A stretch of DNA of 64,000 nt from Larix kaempferi. Taxonomy: Eukaryota; Streptophyta; Pinopsida; Pinales; Pinaceae. This document shows positions 11,785-22,205 of this stretch, one piece after another. The stretch is from contig BSBM01000440.1 of NCBI GenBank assembly GCA_027924585.1, positions 10,782,001-10,846,000 on the forward strand. Reading direction: 5' to 3'. The notes below the pieces were generated by a model that did not search any database, had not been told where the DNA came from, and was given only the letters and a program-made list of their open reading frames with translations. The translations under genes were made by a program, and so were the position numbers. Within the stretch, counting starts at the first letter, position 1. Every line of letters begins with the position of its first letter.

Positions 11785-12431
11785 TGTTGGAATATTCTCA
11801 CCATCATAATTTGTATTTGCATGCATGCATGCATCCAATCATCAGTATGGTAGCCTCCCAGCACCTATTGCTTATTTTGAGCCCCCTAGAGCCTGTTTTT
11901 AGCCATCAATAGCCCTCCTACCTACCTAGTGCGCATTGTTTTCATCATCTGGATACTAATGCGGCCTACTACATATAGGATTCCATCAGTCAATTCCTGC
12001 ATTGATTGTTCATTTAACTGACTTTGGCTTCTAGTTGTTTGTATCAGAGTGCCACTTGACTAGTGATAGTCTATCATGCACCCTTGGAGTCTCCTTCCCT
12101 TGATTAGTGCTCACATGCACTAGTTAGACTCACATTTGACTGAACTTTGACTATCGGTGTCCACTACCACTGATTGGGTGATGTCTCCAATGCAATCCAA
12201 GTCACACCTTGAGGAGAATTTGAATCACCTTTGGGTAATCGAATTCATTATAATGTATTGTCATATTTTTTCCAGCTTACAACTGATGAATGTATCAATA
12301 GCCGTTTCTCACATCTTTTGAGTTTCATGTGTGAATTTTGATTATATTCTTTCTATTCTTCTCCGCAATTCTTTGAGTGAAATTGTGAGGCTTTTTCAAG
12401 CTAAAGTGATCTCCTCCTGTGAAATTTCACA
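11785..12431 (+). repeat. Copia-1 5' LTR
   Basis: Starts TGTTGGAATATTCTCACC and ends GAAATTTCACA, directly followed by the primer-binding site. Carries a (GCAT)n run near 11821. Collinear with 15524-16191 throughout. Confidence 0.92.
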
Positions 12432-12443
12432 TGGTATCAGAGC
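12432..12443 (+). promoter_or_regulatory. Primer-binding site, initiator Met tRNA
   Basis: TGGTATCAGAGC directly abuts the 5' LTR. This is the standard plant copia priming site complementary to the 3' end of initiator methionine tRNA. Confidence 0.93.
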
Positions 12444-12715
12444 TTGTTACAACTATTCGAATTGCAACAGTTTATTGAACATATGTTTTTCAGTAGAGCA
12501 CCAGAAGCCTCTGGATTTCCACAGCAAATCCTGGTGCCATTGCATTGAATTCACTGGAGCAATCCAGTGAGGTCAAGCTAGGTGTGAAGGATCAGGTCAA
12601 AAGTTCTCACTATCCTAAAGTAGTGTTCTTTATATTCTGCAACAAATCTCCATCCAAATTTCCTTGTTTTCTTGTAGGTTATTCCATCTTCAGCGGATCG
12701 AATTCAGCAGCTACT

Positions 12716-13490
12716 ATGGATTTCAAACTCACCTCCTTCAACTATTTCAAATGGAAAGCCAAAATGGACATCTTCATGAAGAGTAAAATCCTTTCCAGGG
12801 TGTTGAATGGTACAATAGTTGAACCCACTGGAGTAGTTGAAAAATCAAAGTATCTTGATAAACTTGATGAAGCAGTTGGACTGCTAGTACTCCTTAGTAT
12901 TTCTAATGATGTACATTTTCATGTCATTGATCTCAAAATCCTAAATAAGTTTGGGACAAGCTCCAATTTATGTTTGGGAAGAAAGATGATTTGAAGGGTC
13001 ACCAATTGGAAAATGAGCTTATCTCTATGAGCTCCAGTAGTTTCGACTCAATCAATGAGTTCTTCACAAGATTCAAAAATATGGTTTCATAGTTGAATTC
13101 ATATGGAATAGAGAAAGAAGACAAGCAGCTTATCCTTTCTATTATGTCAAAATTGGGTCTTGATTACTCATTTTTTGTCTCCACCTTCCAATCAATGAAG
13201 CTATCCATTCCAAATTGGAAAATTCCCACTCTTGAAGCCTTCATATAGACTCTCTCAAAAGAGAAAGACAAACTAGTGCATATGGGAGTGATCAAACCAA
13301 GAATGGATTCATCTCTTCAAGCTGTAGAAGGGAAGGATGCGAATTCCAAAGGGAAGCAATAAGTTAAAGAAAAGAAGTTGAATGAGCATAAGCTAAGAGA
13401 GGCTCCCTATCAATCAGAAGAGGCTTCGAATTCTAAGAGAGGAAAGCAAACTCAAAAGGAGAAGTAAAAACGCCCCTATTGCAATAGTGG
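12716..13490 (+). pseudogene. Copia-1 gag remnant
   Basis: Starts at ATG 12716 with the plant copia gag opening (FNYFKWKAKMDIFM), a UBN2-type gag. A frame slip occurs near 12940. The downstream parts (SINEFFTRFKNMV at ~13050, TLSKEKDKL at ~13255) lie in another frame with TAG or TAA codons at Gln positions. A Lys-rich stretch and 'PYCNSGFHPESAC' (13471-13510) mark the zinc-knuckle end. Structural role in the virus-like particle. Not intact. Confidence 0.75.
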
Positions 13491-13512
13491 CTTCCATCCT
13501 GAGAGTGCTTGT

Positions 13513-14690
13513 ATGATGAATACAATAGATCTAATGGCAAAACTAATGGAGAAGAACAATATTCCAGGACCAGTGAATGATAGAAGAAAATTTGATCCAA
13601 AAGATGAGGACAGGGAGAGGTTTCATGCACTCATGGTAGGAACTTCGAATGACTCCTCCTTCATCATTGATTCTGGAGCATCAAGGCACATGTCTTCTTG
13701 TAAGAATATCTTCTATGATTTTGAATCCATGTTTTCCCTTCAATCTTGATGGGAAATGATTATGAGGTCTTGTTTGAGGGGATTGGAAGGATCAACACTG
13801 AGCATGGGTATTTCAATGATGTACTCTATGTTCCTACTCTTGCATTAAATCTTATTTCTATCTACCAAATGAATCATATAGGAGTACTCAAGAAGGTCAT
13901 CTTCACTCCTAATGAGGTCGAGATCCAAGAGATATCAATTGGAAACATCATTGAAAACGGTATTGATGATTATCATTCGAAACTCTATGATTTTTCTCAC
14001 TTCCTACCTTACTCAAAATCAAATGCATTACTCACACATGCAAATGAAGAAAGTAGACTTTGGCATGAAAGATTTGGGCACCTCAACTAGAAGTACTTTC
14101 AAGACATGCACAATCAGGGAATGGTTGAAGGATTACCTAAGATAAAGTTTGCTAAAGGCACCTGTAAAGGTTGCTTGATGGGAAAGCATCCAAAGCATAA
14201 TTTTGATAAAGGGAAGGCGAGGAGAGCCTCTCAACCTCTTGAACTAATTCACAGTGATATTTCAAGACCACTTCCTCATCTGTCTTTGAAAAAAGAAAGG
14301 TATATCTTAACTTTCATTGATGACTATTCTAGATTTAGTTGGGTGTATTTTCTTAAATTGAAATAAGAATTTTTTGGATACTTGAAGTTCTTCAAAGATT
14401 TTGTAGAAAGGTTCTCTGACAGGAAGATCAAGTTCCTACGCATTGATAATGGAGGAGAGTATGTGAAGGGTGAGTTCCAATCCTTCTGTACAAGTGAATG
14501 TATAGAGATACAACACATTGTTCCCTACACACCACAACAAAATGGTGTTGCGGAGTGAAAGAACAAAACCTTGAAAGAGATGGAAACCTGCATCCTAGAG
14601 TCTAAAGGATTGCATCCTAGTCTTTGGGCAGAAGCTGTTAACTATGCTTCTTACCTTCAGAATAGAGTTCCTCACAAAGGATACAAGGTA
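13513..14690 (+). pseudogene. Copia-1 protease and integrase remnant
   Basis: The aspartic protease active site 'IIDSGASRHMS' is near 13663-13698. A frameshift at ~13745 is followed by the pre-integrase region ('LWHERFGHLN' near 14055, then C-x2-C at ~14161-14172). The integrase core follows, with its catalytic triad visible as HSD (14251), IDNGGEY (14440) and QQNGVAE (14537). Stops interrupt at ~14088, 14364 and 14556. Order gag-PR-IN is typical of Ty1/copia. Confidence 0.8.
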
Positions 14691-15523
14691 AGACTCCTTT
14701 CGAAGCATGGATGGGTTACAAACTTGATGTATCTCATCTAAGAGTATTTGGATCCAAAGCTTGGACTAGGATTCCAACAAAGAAAAAGAGAGACTTAGAA
14801 CCATAGAGTAGAGAGTGTATTCTTTTTGGTTATGCACTCAATGCAAAATCATACAAGCTTCTAGATCTATCCACCATGCATACATTTCTTGAGAGAAGTG
14901 TACAGTTTGAGGAATGGCCACTGCATGATTCTCATTCTGTTGATGAAAGCAGCTTGCCAATTACACCTCCACTTCTTATTGAGCAAGATAGCGAAGCATC
15001 CTCTTATTATAGTTCATATTCTGAGTCTGAAAGCTATAAAGAGCAAATGCTAGATCTAGATCCACAAGAACCTGAAGATCTAGCAACTGATAGTAAAGAT
15101 GAGTGAATGCTAGATACAGATCCACAAGAACCTGAAGATCTAGTAATCGATGATCCAACTCCACTTCCTAGATGGGATTCCACAACTCTTAGATATTCCA
15201 GTGATATTATTGGAGATCCACTTAATCAAAGAAGAACCAGATCTGATTTTCAGAATGGAATGTTTGCACTTTCTCACACAGATCCATTTCTTGCCAACAG
15301 ATGCTTTCTGGGTAGAGAAGGTCACTTGCCTCCTTTTGGGGTGAGTGATCACATGCTTGATTATATTTTTACAGTGTATCTTGAGGGAGGTATTTCTTCC
15401 CACTGGGTTTTCCCTCTTTCCTCACATTTTTATTTAGATTGTTGTATGGGGTGACCTTTGGTCTCAATTACTAGGGCCCTATTTTTTCAGTTCTACTTAC
15501 TCATAGTCCGACTTGCGGAGGGG
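14691..15523 (+). pseudogene. Post-integrase linker of Copia-1 with 60-bp duplication, then polypurine tract
   Basis: Encodes the usual copia segment after integrase ('LRVFGSKAW', 14739; 'ECILFGYALNAKSYKLLD') and an acidic linker. A 60-base unit starting ATGCTAGAT is tandemly duplicated at 15047 and 15107, encoding 'LDxDPQEPEDL' twice. The sequence stops before any RT motif and ends with the polypurine tract GCGGAGGGG at 15515-15523, immediately before the 3' LTR. Confidence 0.75.
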
Positions 15524-16191
15524 TGTTGGAAAATTCTCACCATCATCATTTGTATTTGCATGCATGCATCCAGTCATCAGTATGGTAGTATCCCAACACT
15601 TAGTGCTTATTTTGAGCCCCCTGGAGCCTGTTTTTATCCATCAGTAACCCTCCTACCTTCCTAGTGTGCATTGTTTTCATCATATGGATACTAATGTGCC
15701 CTACTACACACTTCTAGGATTCCATCAGTTAGTTCATGCATTGATTAGTCAGTTCATGCATTGATTGCTCAGTTAATTCACTGTAGCTTCCAGTTGTCTA
15801 TATCGGAGTTCCACTTGACTACTGACAGCCTATCATGTGCCCTTGGAGTCTACTTCCCTTGATTAGTGCTCACATGCATCAGTTAGACTCACATTTGACT
15901 GACCTTTGACTATCAGTGGCCACTACCATTGATTGGGTGATGTCTCCAATGCAGTCCAAGCCACACCTTGAGGAGAATTCGAATCACCTTTGGGGTAATC
16001 GAATTCATTCTATTGTATTGTCATATTTTTTCCAGCTTATAGCTGATGAATGTTTCAACAACAGTTTCTCATATCTTTTGAGTTTCATGTGTGAATTTTG
16101 ATCATAATATTTCTATTCTTCTTTGCAATTCTTTGAGTGAAATTGTGAGGTTTTTTCAAGCTAAAGTGATCTCCTCCTGTGGAATTTCACA
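15524..16191 (+). repeat. Copia-1 3' LTR
   Basis: TGTTGGAAAATTCTCACC to GGAATTTCACA. Collinear with the 5' LTR at roughly 90% by eye. A short internal duplication (GTTAGTTCATGCATTGATTA type, ~15728-15765) explains most of the length difference. Confidence 0.92.
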
Positions 16192-17011
16192 ATTCTCTAT
16201 TGTAGCCAAAACAACTTCCTGTGGGAAATGTAAGTTATCCTCACTCGAAAATAAAAACATTTTCATCAGGTATGTCTAAAATCTGAAATGTCTGGTACTA
16301 TGGAAATTCAATAACTGAGAGTGAATAGTCTTAGCTAAGAATTCATCAAAATTAAGGCAAGGAATTTGGCTGTGCTCTGTCTTTGGGATACTGGAACTCA
16401 ATCTAAAAAGTAAACTTAACTGAACTTTAGTGACCATTGAATCACTATCAAACCCTAAAAGTTGAGAAATTAAAGATAAGACTAGTTGTGAATTTTCATC
16501 TAAAAAGGTAATGTCCGGTGGATAAGGGGTATTATTAATCGCAATGTTTGGTTTTAGAAAATTTGAGAGGGCAGATTGTTTGGCTTCAGTAGATGACTGT
16601 TTGTACTGGCTGATTAAGTTCTCTTCAGTGAAATATTATTGGTCACGAGAGAAAGAAAAAGGTACTTCTAAAGATTTCCTAACAGTCGATGAATTGACAG
16701 GCAAAAGGATTTTTGTTCTGGACGAATTCATGACCACTTTTTCGGTTTGAGAATAGCTCGTCACGTACTAGGAAACAAAATCTGGAAACCCTAAGGTTTG
16801 TTCAGGGAAAAAAATAGATTAAATTGGATTCATAAACATTTTGTATGTCTAAACCTTGTTTCTGCAAACCATTTAACTTGATTTTAAACTTTGAAACTGG
16901 AAAATTAGTCATAACAGAGTCGTAAATATCACCATCCCTATCTTCCAATACTTCTTATATTCTTACAATTTCAGCGTTCTGAGCTACTATTTCACTGGAG
17001 CCTTCCACCAT

Positions 17012-17687
17012 ATAGAACTTTCTAAACTGCTTGCATGGGTTTTGAAAGACCTACCTAGAAACTGACAGGTCGAAAAGATATCCTCTGTCATTTTCCCGCT
17101 GCACACACACGTCCCAATCACCCGACGTTCAAATGAAAAGTGTCAACCCTCTTCCACTTTCTTTTGGATTTTCATACCACCAAAGGAGGTTCAACAACAT
17201 CGATAAGTGGTTTTTCTTACCACCCTCCTGGATTGTGAAATGATACAGTGCTGACACATGGAGGGCAGTATGGTATTTCACAACCGCCAAGGGTCTCATT
17301 CCAACGCACATGTTGGTAGTGCAGAATGAATGTGAACCATTGATCTTCTCATCACTTATCAAGTAGCCTTTGATCTTGTCTCTTTTTTAATGTCACTTCA
17401 ATGGTCATTTCGATGGCCTTTACTCGAGTTATACACTTCGCTTCTCTTTCCGGCGAAACTCTATCTCCGCCGTTGATCTTTTCTCATGCAATATGGACCG
17501 TCATTTCTCTTACATGATATCCAAAGCCACTCCATCAACCCTTTTAAATCCTTTTTAATTTTAGACAACGGTCACGTGGTACATTTATTCAGGATTGTGT
17601 GCTTTCCCCACAAAGTTTGAGTTATACCAAACAAATTTTTTATTAACCATCTCTCCATCAACTTTAAAAAATACTATGCAAACACTT
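17012..17687. other. Upstream flank of the coiled-coil gene; no recognised gene
   Basis: A minus-strand frame at 17129-17362 is open but unrecognised. It could be a 5' leader or an upstream exon of the gene starting at 17011. No clear TATA box or LTR end was seen. Confidence 0.35.
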
Positions 17688-18820
17688 CACAAAAACATTT
17701 ATTGTGGAATGTGATGCCTTAGGAAATTGCATTGGTGTTGTTCTAATGCAAGAAGGACACCCCTTTTCTTTCGAAAGTCAACCAATCAAGGGAAATAACT
17801 TACAAAAACCCATTTATGAGAAGGAAATGATGGCAACACTACATGAACTTATGCAATGGCATCCTTACCTAATCGGTAGGCACTTCAAGGTCAAAACATG
17901 CCATGATAGTCTTAAACACTTCTTGGAACACAGACTATATTTAGAAGAGAAACAAAAATGGGTAACCAAGATGTTGAGATATGAATTTGAAATCATCTAT
18001 AAAAAATGGAAACAAAATGTGGTGCAGATGCACTCTCCAGAAAAGATGGGGATATTGGGACAGTAATTTGTGTGATTTCCATTATACAACCCGATTGGGT
18101 GGTAGCAGCAAGGGAAGAATGGAAAAATGACATATCTATGTGGATGATCATACAAAATCTATAAAAGGATCCCAGTGTATTAGATATTTTTGCATGGAAA
18201 AATGATTCACTATGGTATAAGGAACGCTTATATCTATGCAAGAACTCCCAACTCAAACAAAAGGTCCTTTTGGAATTACACACCTATCCTATAGGTGTGA
18301 ACTTTGGATTCTTGAAAGCCTACCACACGGTCAAGAAGGAATTTTTTTGGGAAGTTCTTAAATCCGATGTTCAGAATTTTGTTGCAGAATGTTTGGTTTG
18401 CCAACAAAATAAGGTTGAAAGAGTTAAGACCCCGGGTCTTTTAAAACCTTTGGAGATACCTTGCTAGTGTTGGGAGGAAGTCTCAATGGATTTTATCACT
18501 GGAATAACCAAGTCAGAAGGGAAGAATGTGATTATGGTGGTTGTTGATATACTCATGAAGTATGCACATTTTTTTTCACTTTCTCACCCTTCTAATGCAA
18601 GATAGTAGTTGCCACCTTCACGGATACAATTTTGAAGTTAAATAGAAACCCAAAGATTATTGTAAGTGATAGACATCCAATTTTCACTGTTAATTTTTGG
18701 GCTGAATTATTTAATTGTTTGGGTACCCAGTTGGATCACAGTTCATCTTATCATCCTCAATCTGATGGGAAAAATGAAATAGTGAACAAATGTTTGGAAG
18801 GCCATATTCATTGATTTACA
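17688..18820 (+). pseudogene. Chromovirus RNase H and integrase remnant
   Basis: RNase H: 'VECDALGNCIGVVLMQEGHP' at ~17705, then 'YEKEMMATLHELMQWHPYL' and 'HDSLKHFLEHR'. Integrase: zinc-binding segment with 'CLVCQQNKVERVKTPGLL' near 18390, catalytic core 'MDFITGITKSEG' (18487), 'IIVSDRHPIF' (18656) and 'YHPQSDGKNEI' (18748). In RNase H the usual second catalytic-type Asp region reads 'KTCHDSLK' instead of 'KTDHDSLK'. Stops at 18064, 18464 and others make it non-functional. Confidence 0.82.
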
Positions 18821-19269
18821 TATAATAAACAAACACAATGGGTGAAATGGTTGTCCTTCGTGGAATGATGGTACAATACTTCCTTCCATACATCATAAAA
18901 AATGTCTCCATTCATGGCACTTTATGGGTACTAGCCTCCATCTATCACATCTCCTTTAAAAGGAAAATATAAAGGTTCAAGCTATTTAAGATCACATAGA
19001 GCACCAACAAGAAGTTCTCCAAATACTAAAAGACAACCTGGCTATGTCAAAAAATACGATGAAACAATAAGCAGATCAACATCACAGTGAAAGAATTTTT
19101 GAAGAAGGGGATTGGGTATTTCTGAGGCTATAACCTTACAAATAGATGTCCCTCAAGCAACTAAATAAGGACAATAAATTAGCACCCAAGTACTATGGTC
19201 CTTATAAAGTGTTGCATAAAATTGGTAGCGTGGGATAGAAATTGGAGCTCCCTTAATCTTCAAGGGTAC

Positions 19270-19525
19270 ATCTAGTTTTCCATGTTTCTTGCTTAAAGAA
19301 AGTAATCGAAGACAAGATTTTTATTCAAACAATCCTACTGGAACTTGATGAAGAAGGAAAATTAATATTGGAAATTGAACAAATCACTGACACAAGTACC
19401 AAGCAGCTACGCAATCTGGCTATTACTGAGTACCTCATCAAGTGGAAGAACTTACCAAGTGAAGATTCAACATGGGAAGATAAGTCCTTCATATAGAAGC
19501 ATCCACAACTAGCCAAGTGTTGAGG
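19270..19525 (+). pseudogene. Chromodomain of the chromovirus integrase
   Basis: 'YLIKWKNLPSEDSTWED' near 19431-19481 is a clear chromodomain signature (YLVKWKG-like, then TWE). Such domains guide integration to marked chromatin in this clade. A TAG follows at ~19495. Confidence 0.82.
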
Positions 19526-19552
19526 ACAACACTTGTATGAAGGGGAGGGGCA

Positions 19553-19911
19553 TGTTAAGCCCTAAATGTGGACACATTTCCCCTTTAATGGGTCACATTA
19601 TATTACTTCTAATGTCGGCTTGTTCCATTAGTTGTTATTATCATTAGTATGGTTATATTAGTTACGTTGGCTTGGGTCAGTTAGTTGGAATTGTACCTCT
19701 TAGTCTCCTATATATAGGAAGGACACCTTTTCATTTGGATCATCTTGTCTTGTATTGTCTTATGTACTTAGTACATTGTATAAGGAGGTTGGCTGCCCCC
19801 CCCCCCCCCCTGAAGAGGCTTGCTATTCATATATTTTCTTCAATAAAGTTGTGGAGTATTCTTTTTGATATATTTTCGATATTTTCATGCTCTTTTTGGA
19901 GATTTGTTGCA
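19553..19911 (+). repeat. Chromovirus 3' LTR
   Basis: Preceded by the polypurine tract GAAGGGGAGGGGCA (19539-19552). Starts TGTTAAGCCCTAAATGTG. Contains TATATATA at 19709-19716, a 15-base C run at 19796-19810 and AATAAA at 19842-19847. The right end at GTTGCA (19911) is my best guess, because no second LTR is present for comparison. Confidence 0.75.
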
Positions 19912-20772
19912 TAAAAGATCCTAGGGGAGATCAAAGATGACCCACCTATGTAGGATAGACTTGTACACTATGGGTTACTCAAATTCCTTAAGAACCCATC
20001 GATGAGGTCAGTGAGACTATTACTTACCAAGACCATAGAGAATTGGGACCCTAATGTGGGGCCTTTACCATACAAGGTGAGTGGATAAATCTTACCCTTT
20101 TGGATGTCTATTTCATGATAGGACTCTCGAAATTGGGGGGCATATATGATATTTAGCTCATGAAACCACGAGACATCACTATGGAGTATATACAAGTAGT
20201 CCACTATAGGGATGGGGCATGGGTAAATGGGTCCTCCATATCATTGATAGACGTCACTAGCTTAGAGACACAAGCCATTAATATTGGTTTCATATAGATA
20301 TTGGATTTAAGTGGGGTCCAAAAGATATCAAGTAGTAATATGATGATTGTAGAGCAGGTATTGAGCGGGAACTAGTTTGGGTGGGCCCAAATATTTTTGA
20401 CATAAATTTGGTGATAGTTGAACCATTGTAGTCAACATAAAGGTGATTTTGGGTTTGGTACCTTCATCTCTACCTTTTTCTTCAATTAATTTTCGACATC
20501 ATGCCGCCATGTAGCCATCCCAAATGGTGGAATAATGGAGCCACGAATACAGAGGTGGGGTGAGAGGATGGTATGCGGTGGAGATGGGATCATGGGCCAC
20601 ATCTTCGGCCATGGATTTTTATAACAGTGGCTCTAGATCCTGATAGTTATCAAGGAATACTCATATGTTAGGATAGAATTAAAGGGAGAATGTCCATTTC
20701 ATTAAACTTGGACATATTCCAGTCAAAGTCACTTTGAAGATGGGTCAAAAAAATCCTTTCTAAACTCCAAAA
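19912..20772 (-). other. Coding-like but unidentified minus-strand remnant
   Basis: A frame at 20204-19968 is open, and the same frame can be followed upstream to ~20440 across a few stops. It encodes aromatic-rich text ('YAPQFRESYHEIDIQKGKIY') that does not look random. I do not recognise a family. It may be the edge of a gag or host gene onto which the chromovirus fragment was joined. Confidence 0.3.
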
Positions 20773-21035
20773 TCAAGCAAAATCCAGTTCCAAAAGTGTG
20801 AAATTCAGGTTCCAAAAGTGCCAAAACCGGTTCAAAAAGTGCCAAATCCAGTTCCAAAAGTCTCAAATCCAGGTTCCAAAAGTGCCAAAATTGGTTCCAA
20901 AAGTGTCAAATCCGGTTCCAAAATTGCCAAAACCGTTTCCAAAAGTGCCAAAACCGTTTCCAAAATTGCCAAAACCGTTTCCAAAAGTGCCAAATCTGGT
21001 TCCAAAAGTGCCAAATCCAGGTTCCAAAAGCATCC
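20773..21035. repeat. 21-bp minisatellite, about 12 units
   Basis: Unit GGTTCCAAAAGTGCCAAAtCC with variants (GTTTCC, ATTGCC, GTCTC), period mostly 21 bases. Because the period is a multiple of three, open frames of heptapeptide repeats appear on both strands (KSAKTVS on plus, GFGTFGT type on minus). These are by-products, not evidence of a gene. Confidence 0.88.
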
Positions 21036-21041
21036 TTTTTC

Positions 21042-22205
21042 TTTTCATATCGCCACTTTTGAAATTGGTTTTTGCGCTTTTCCGATATAATAAATATGAT
21101 AATGGAACTTTTAAAACCTGATTTTTCCCTTTTGGAAGGCTACTTTTGACACTTCTAATACTTAAATTTGAAATTTTGAAAACAAATTCTAGCACTTTGA
21201 AACTCTGATTTTTCATTTTGAAAACCAAACTCGACACTTTACAATAATTATAATCACAGTGAAATTGAACATACTAGCACAAACAAACATTCAAATGTAT
21301 TATTTAACAAAATACTTTCCGTTTATTCACAATTGGCCTCACATCACTCATGCCATTCAGGTGCAACAAGCAAGGCCATAATTGATCTAACAAGAATGTG
21401 TCATTGACATCTTGACAAGTATAAGTTTTTCTTATAATACAGTTCCCTTCCTCGCTACAAACATTTTTTCTTTCGAGTCACCTACAATCACTATATTTGT
21501 AGCATCCCAACCAAGGATCAAAATGTCCCAAAATTTGTTTAAAGGCTTGATAAATACATAAAGATTTCCTTCACCCTGATAACCCTCTCTAGCTATGCAA
21601 GAACAATATTCTTTTGTTAAAATTACTCTAAATTGTTCCCTTTGAAATCCTTTTCTTTGTAATAATGTTGGAAAATCCTCGTCAACGTTTTTTTGTTGTG
21701 CAGATGTGCATACCCCAACTTCAAATATACTAAGTCATTTTTCAAAAAAATTCGTAAATCCTATACGTATAAAATAATACTTTCTGGTTGATTCGATAAC
21801 TGGTGTTCGTGGCAATCAATTTTATTTTTTTATGTATTGCGTGTAACAAAACTTCATTGAAATCGAAAATAATCAATGGTTTACTAGTAGCCAATCTTCT
21901 AGTATCTGTAAACAAAAACAACACATGCACAACATAGTTAATAAGATATTGTGTTTCAATGTTTCGAATTATATTGCTTTCATGTTCTGCAATTTTTGAA
22001 AACAAATTTGAAACACATCACCAGATACATGATACTATGCCCATAAATAATATGAGAATTGTCCAATAAAATTTACATCAATTAAATGTAGAAGTTGTCA
22101 AAAATATACAAATCACTAAATGAATTGTTGTGTGTATAATATGATGGTCATTTGAAGTTGAATGTATTTAACTAATGCTCCATTTTTTAATGAGGCCCGA
22201 GATAA
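21042..22205 (-). pseudogene. Copy A: C-terminal HAD domain exon and 3' flank of the large ParB/MTase/HAD gene
   Basis: Collinear with 26176-26564 plus 33636-34397. The minus strand carries a splice acceptor (TTTACAG at ~21908), then 'KPLIIFDFNEVLLHAIHKK' (HAD motif I region), a diverged middle, and in another frame 'GDSKEK', where copy B has VDDSKEK. The same C-terminus as copy B ('DTFLLDQLWPCLLHLNG') follows, with the same TAA stop at 21304-21306. Frameshifts occur near 21740-21760. HAD phosphatases of the NLI/FCP1 class dephosphorylate phosphoproteins. Here motif I reads DFNE instead of DxDx(T/V), and the VDDS motif is also changed, so activity is unlikely. Copia-2 is absent from this copy. 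Confidence 0.7.

Larger units (their letters stand above)
11785..16191 (+). mobile_element. Copia-1: Ty1/copia element lacking RT and RNase H
   Basis: Complete at both ends. LTRs of 647 and 668 bases, primer-binding site, polypurine tract, and a target-site duplication of ACTCT (11780-11784) versus ATTCT (16192-16196). Between the LTRs are gag, protease and integrase on the plus strand, but the RT-RNase H region that normally follows integrase is absent. Only ~750 bases of post-integrase linker precede the polypurine tract. The coding frame has several stops and shifts. The LTRs differ at roughly one base in ten by eye, so this is an old insertion. It sits in the coding sequence of the minus-strand gene at 10-17 kb. 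Confidence 0.9.
10081..17011 (-). pseudogene. Unrecognised long gene with coiled-coil C-terminus, split by Copia-1
   Basis: A minus-strand frame starts at ATG 17011. It runs to 16192, is interrupted by Copia-1, resumes at 11784 and continues to about 10081, possibly to ~9921 past one TAG. The interval 16733-16192 is open except for one TAA and one TAG where Gln fits. After virtual removal of the insert and one target-site copy, the frame passes straight into the 218-codon frame 11776-11120. A one-base shift in a T7 run (~16810) and another near 11118 break it. The C-terminal part (10700-10081) is rich in Lys, Glu, Gln and Asn with heptad spacing, a coiled coil. The middle part contains 'IRIYGFVREPWVLPAFLTL' and a Lys/Arg cluster (QRRQQKKRK, a possible nuclear signal). 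I do not recognise the family. It could be a structural gene of a plant mobile element. Confidence 0.6.
17688..19911 (+). mobile_element. 5'-truncated chromovirus (Ty3/gypsy) with 3' LTR
   Basis: Begins abruptly inside RNase H. The order RNase H, integrase, chromodomain, polypurine tract, LTR is that of plant chromoviruses. There is no gag, protease, RT or 5' LTR. Several stops break the frame. The left edge has no terminal repeat, so it arose by deletion or truncation of a longer element. Confidence 0.85.

Noticed and set aside
16544-16750. Plus-strand open frame opposite the coiled-coil gene
   Set aside because: It lies opposite the minus-strand frame 16733-16192, which rejoins its other half across Copia-1. 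The plus frame is a shadow.
20798-21237. Heptapeptide-repeat open frames on both strands
   Set aside because: They are produced by the 21-bp minisatellite, whose period is a multiple of three. Open frames in several phases show it is not selection for protein.
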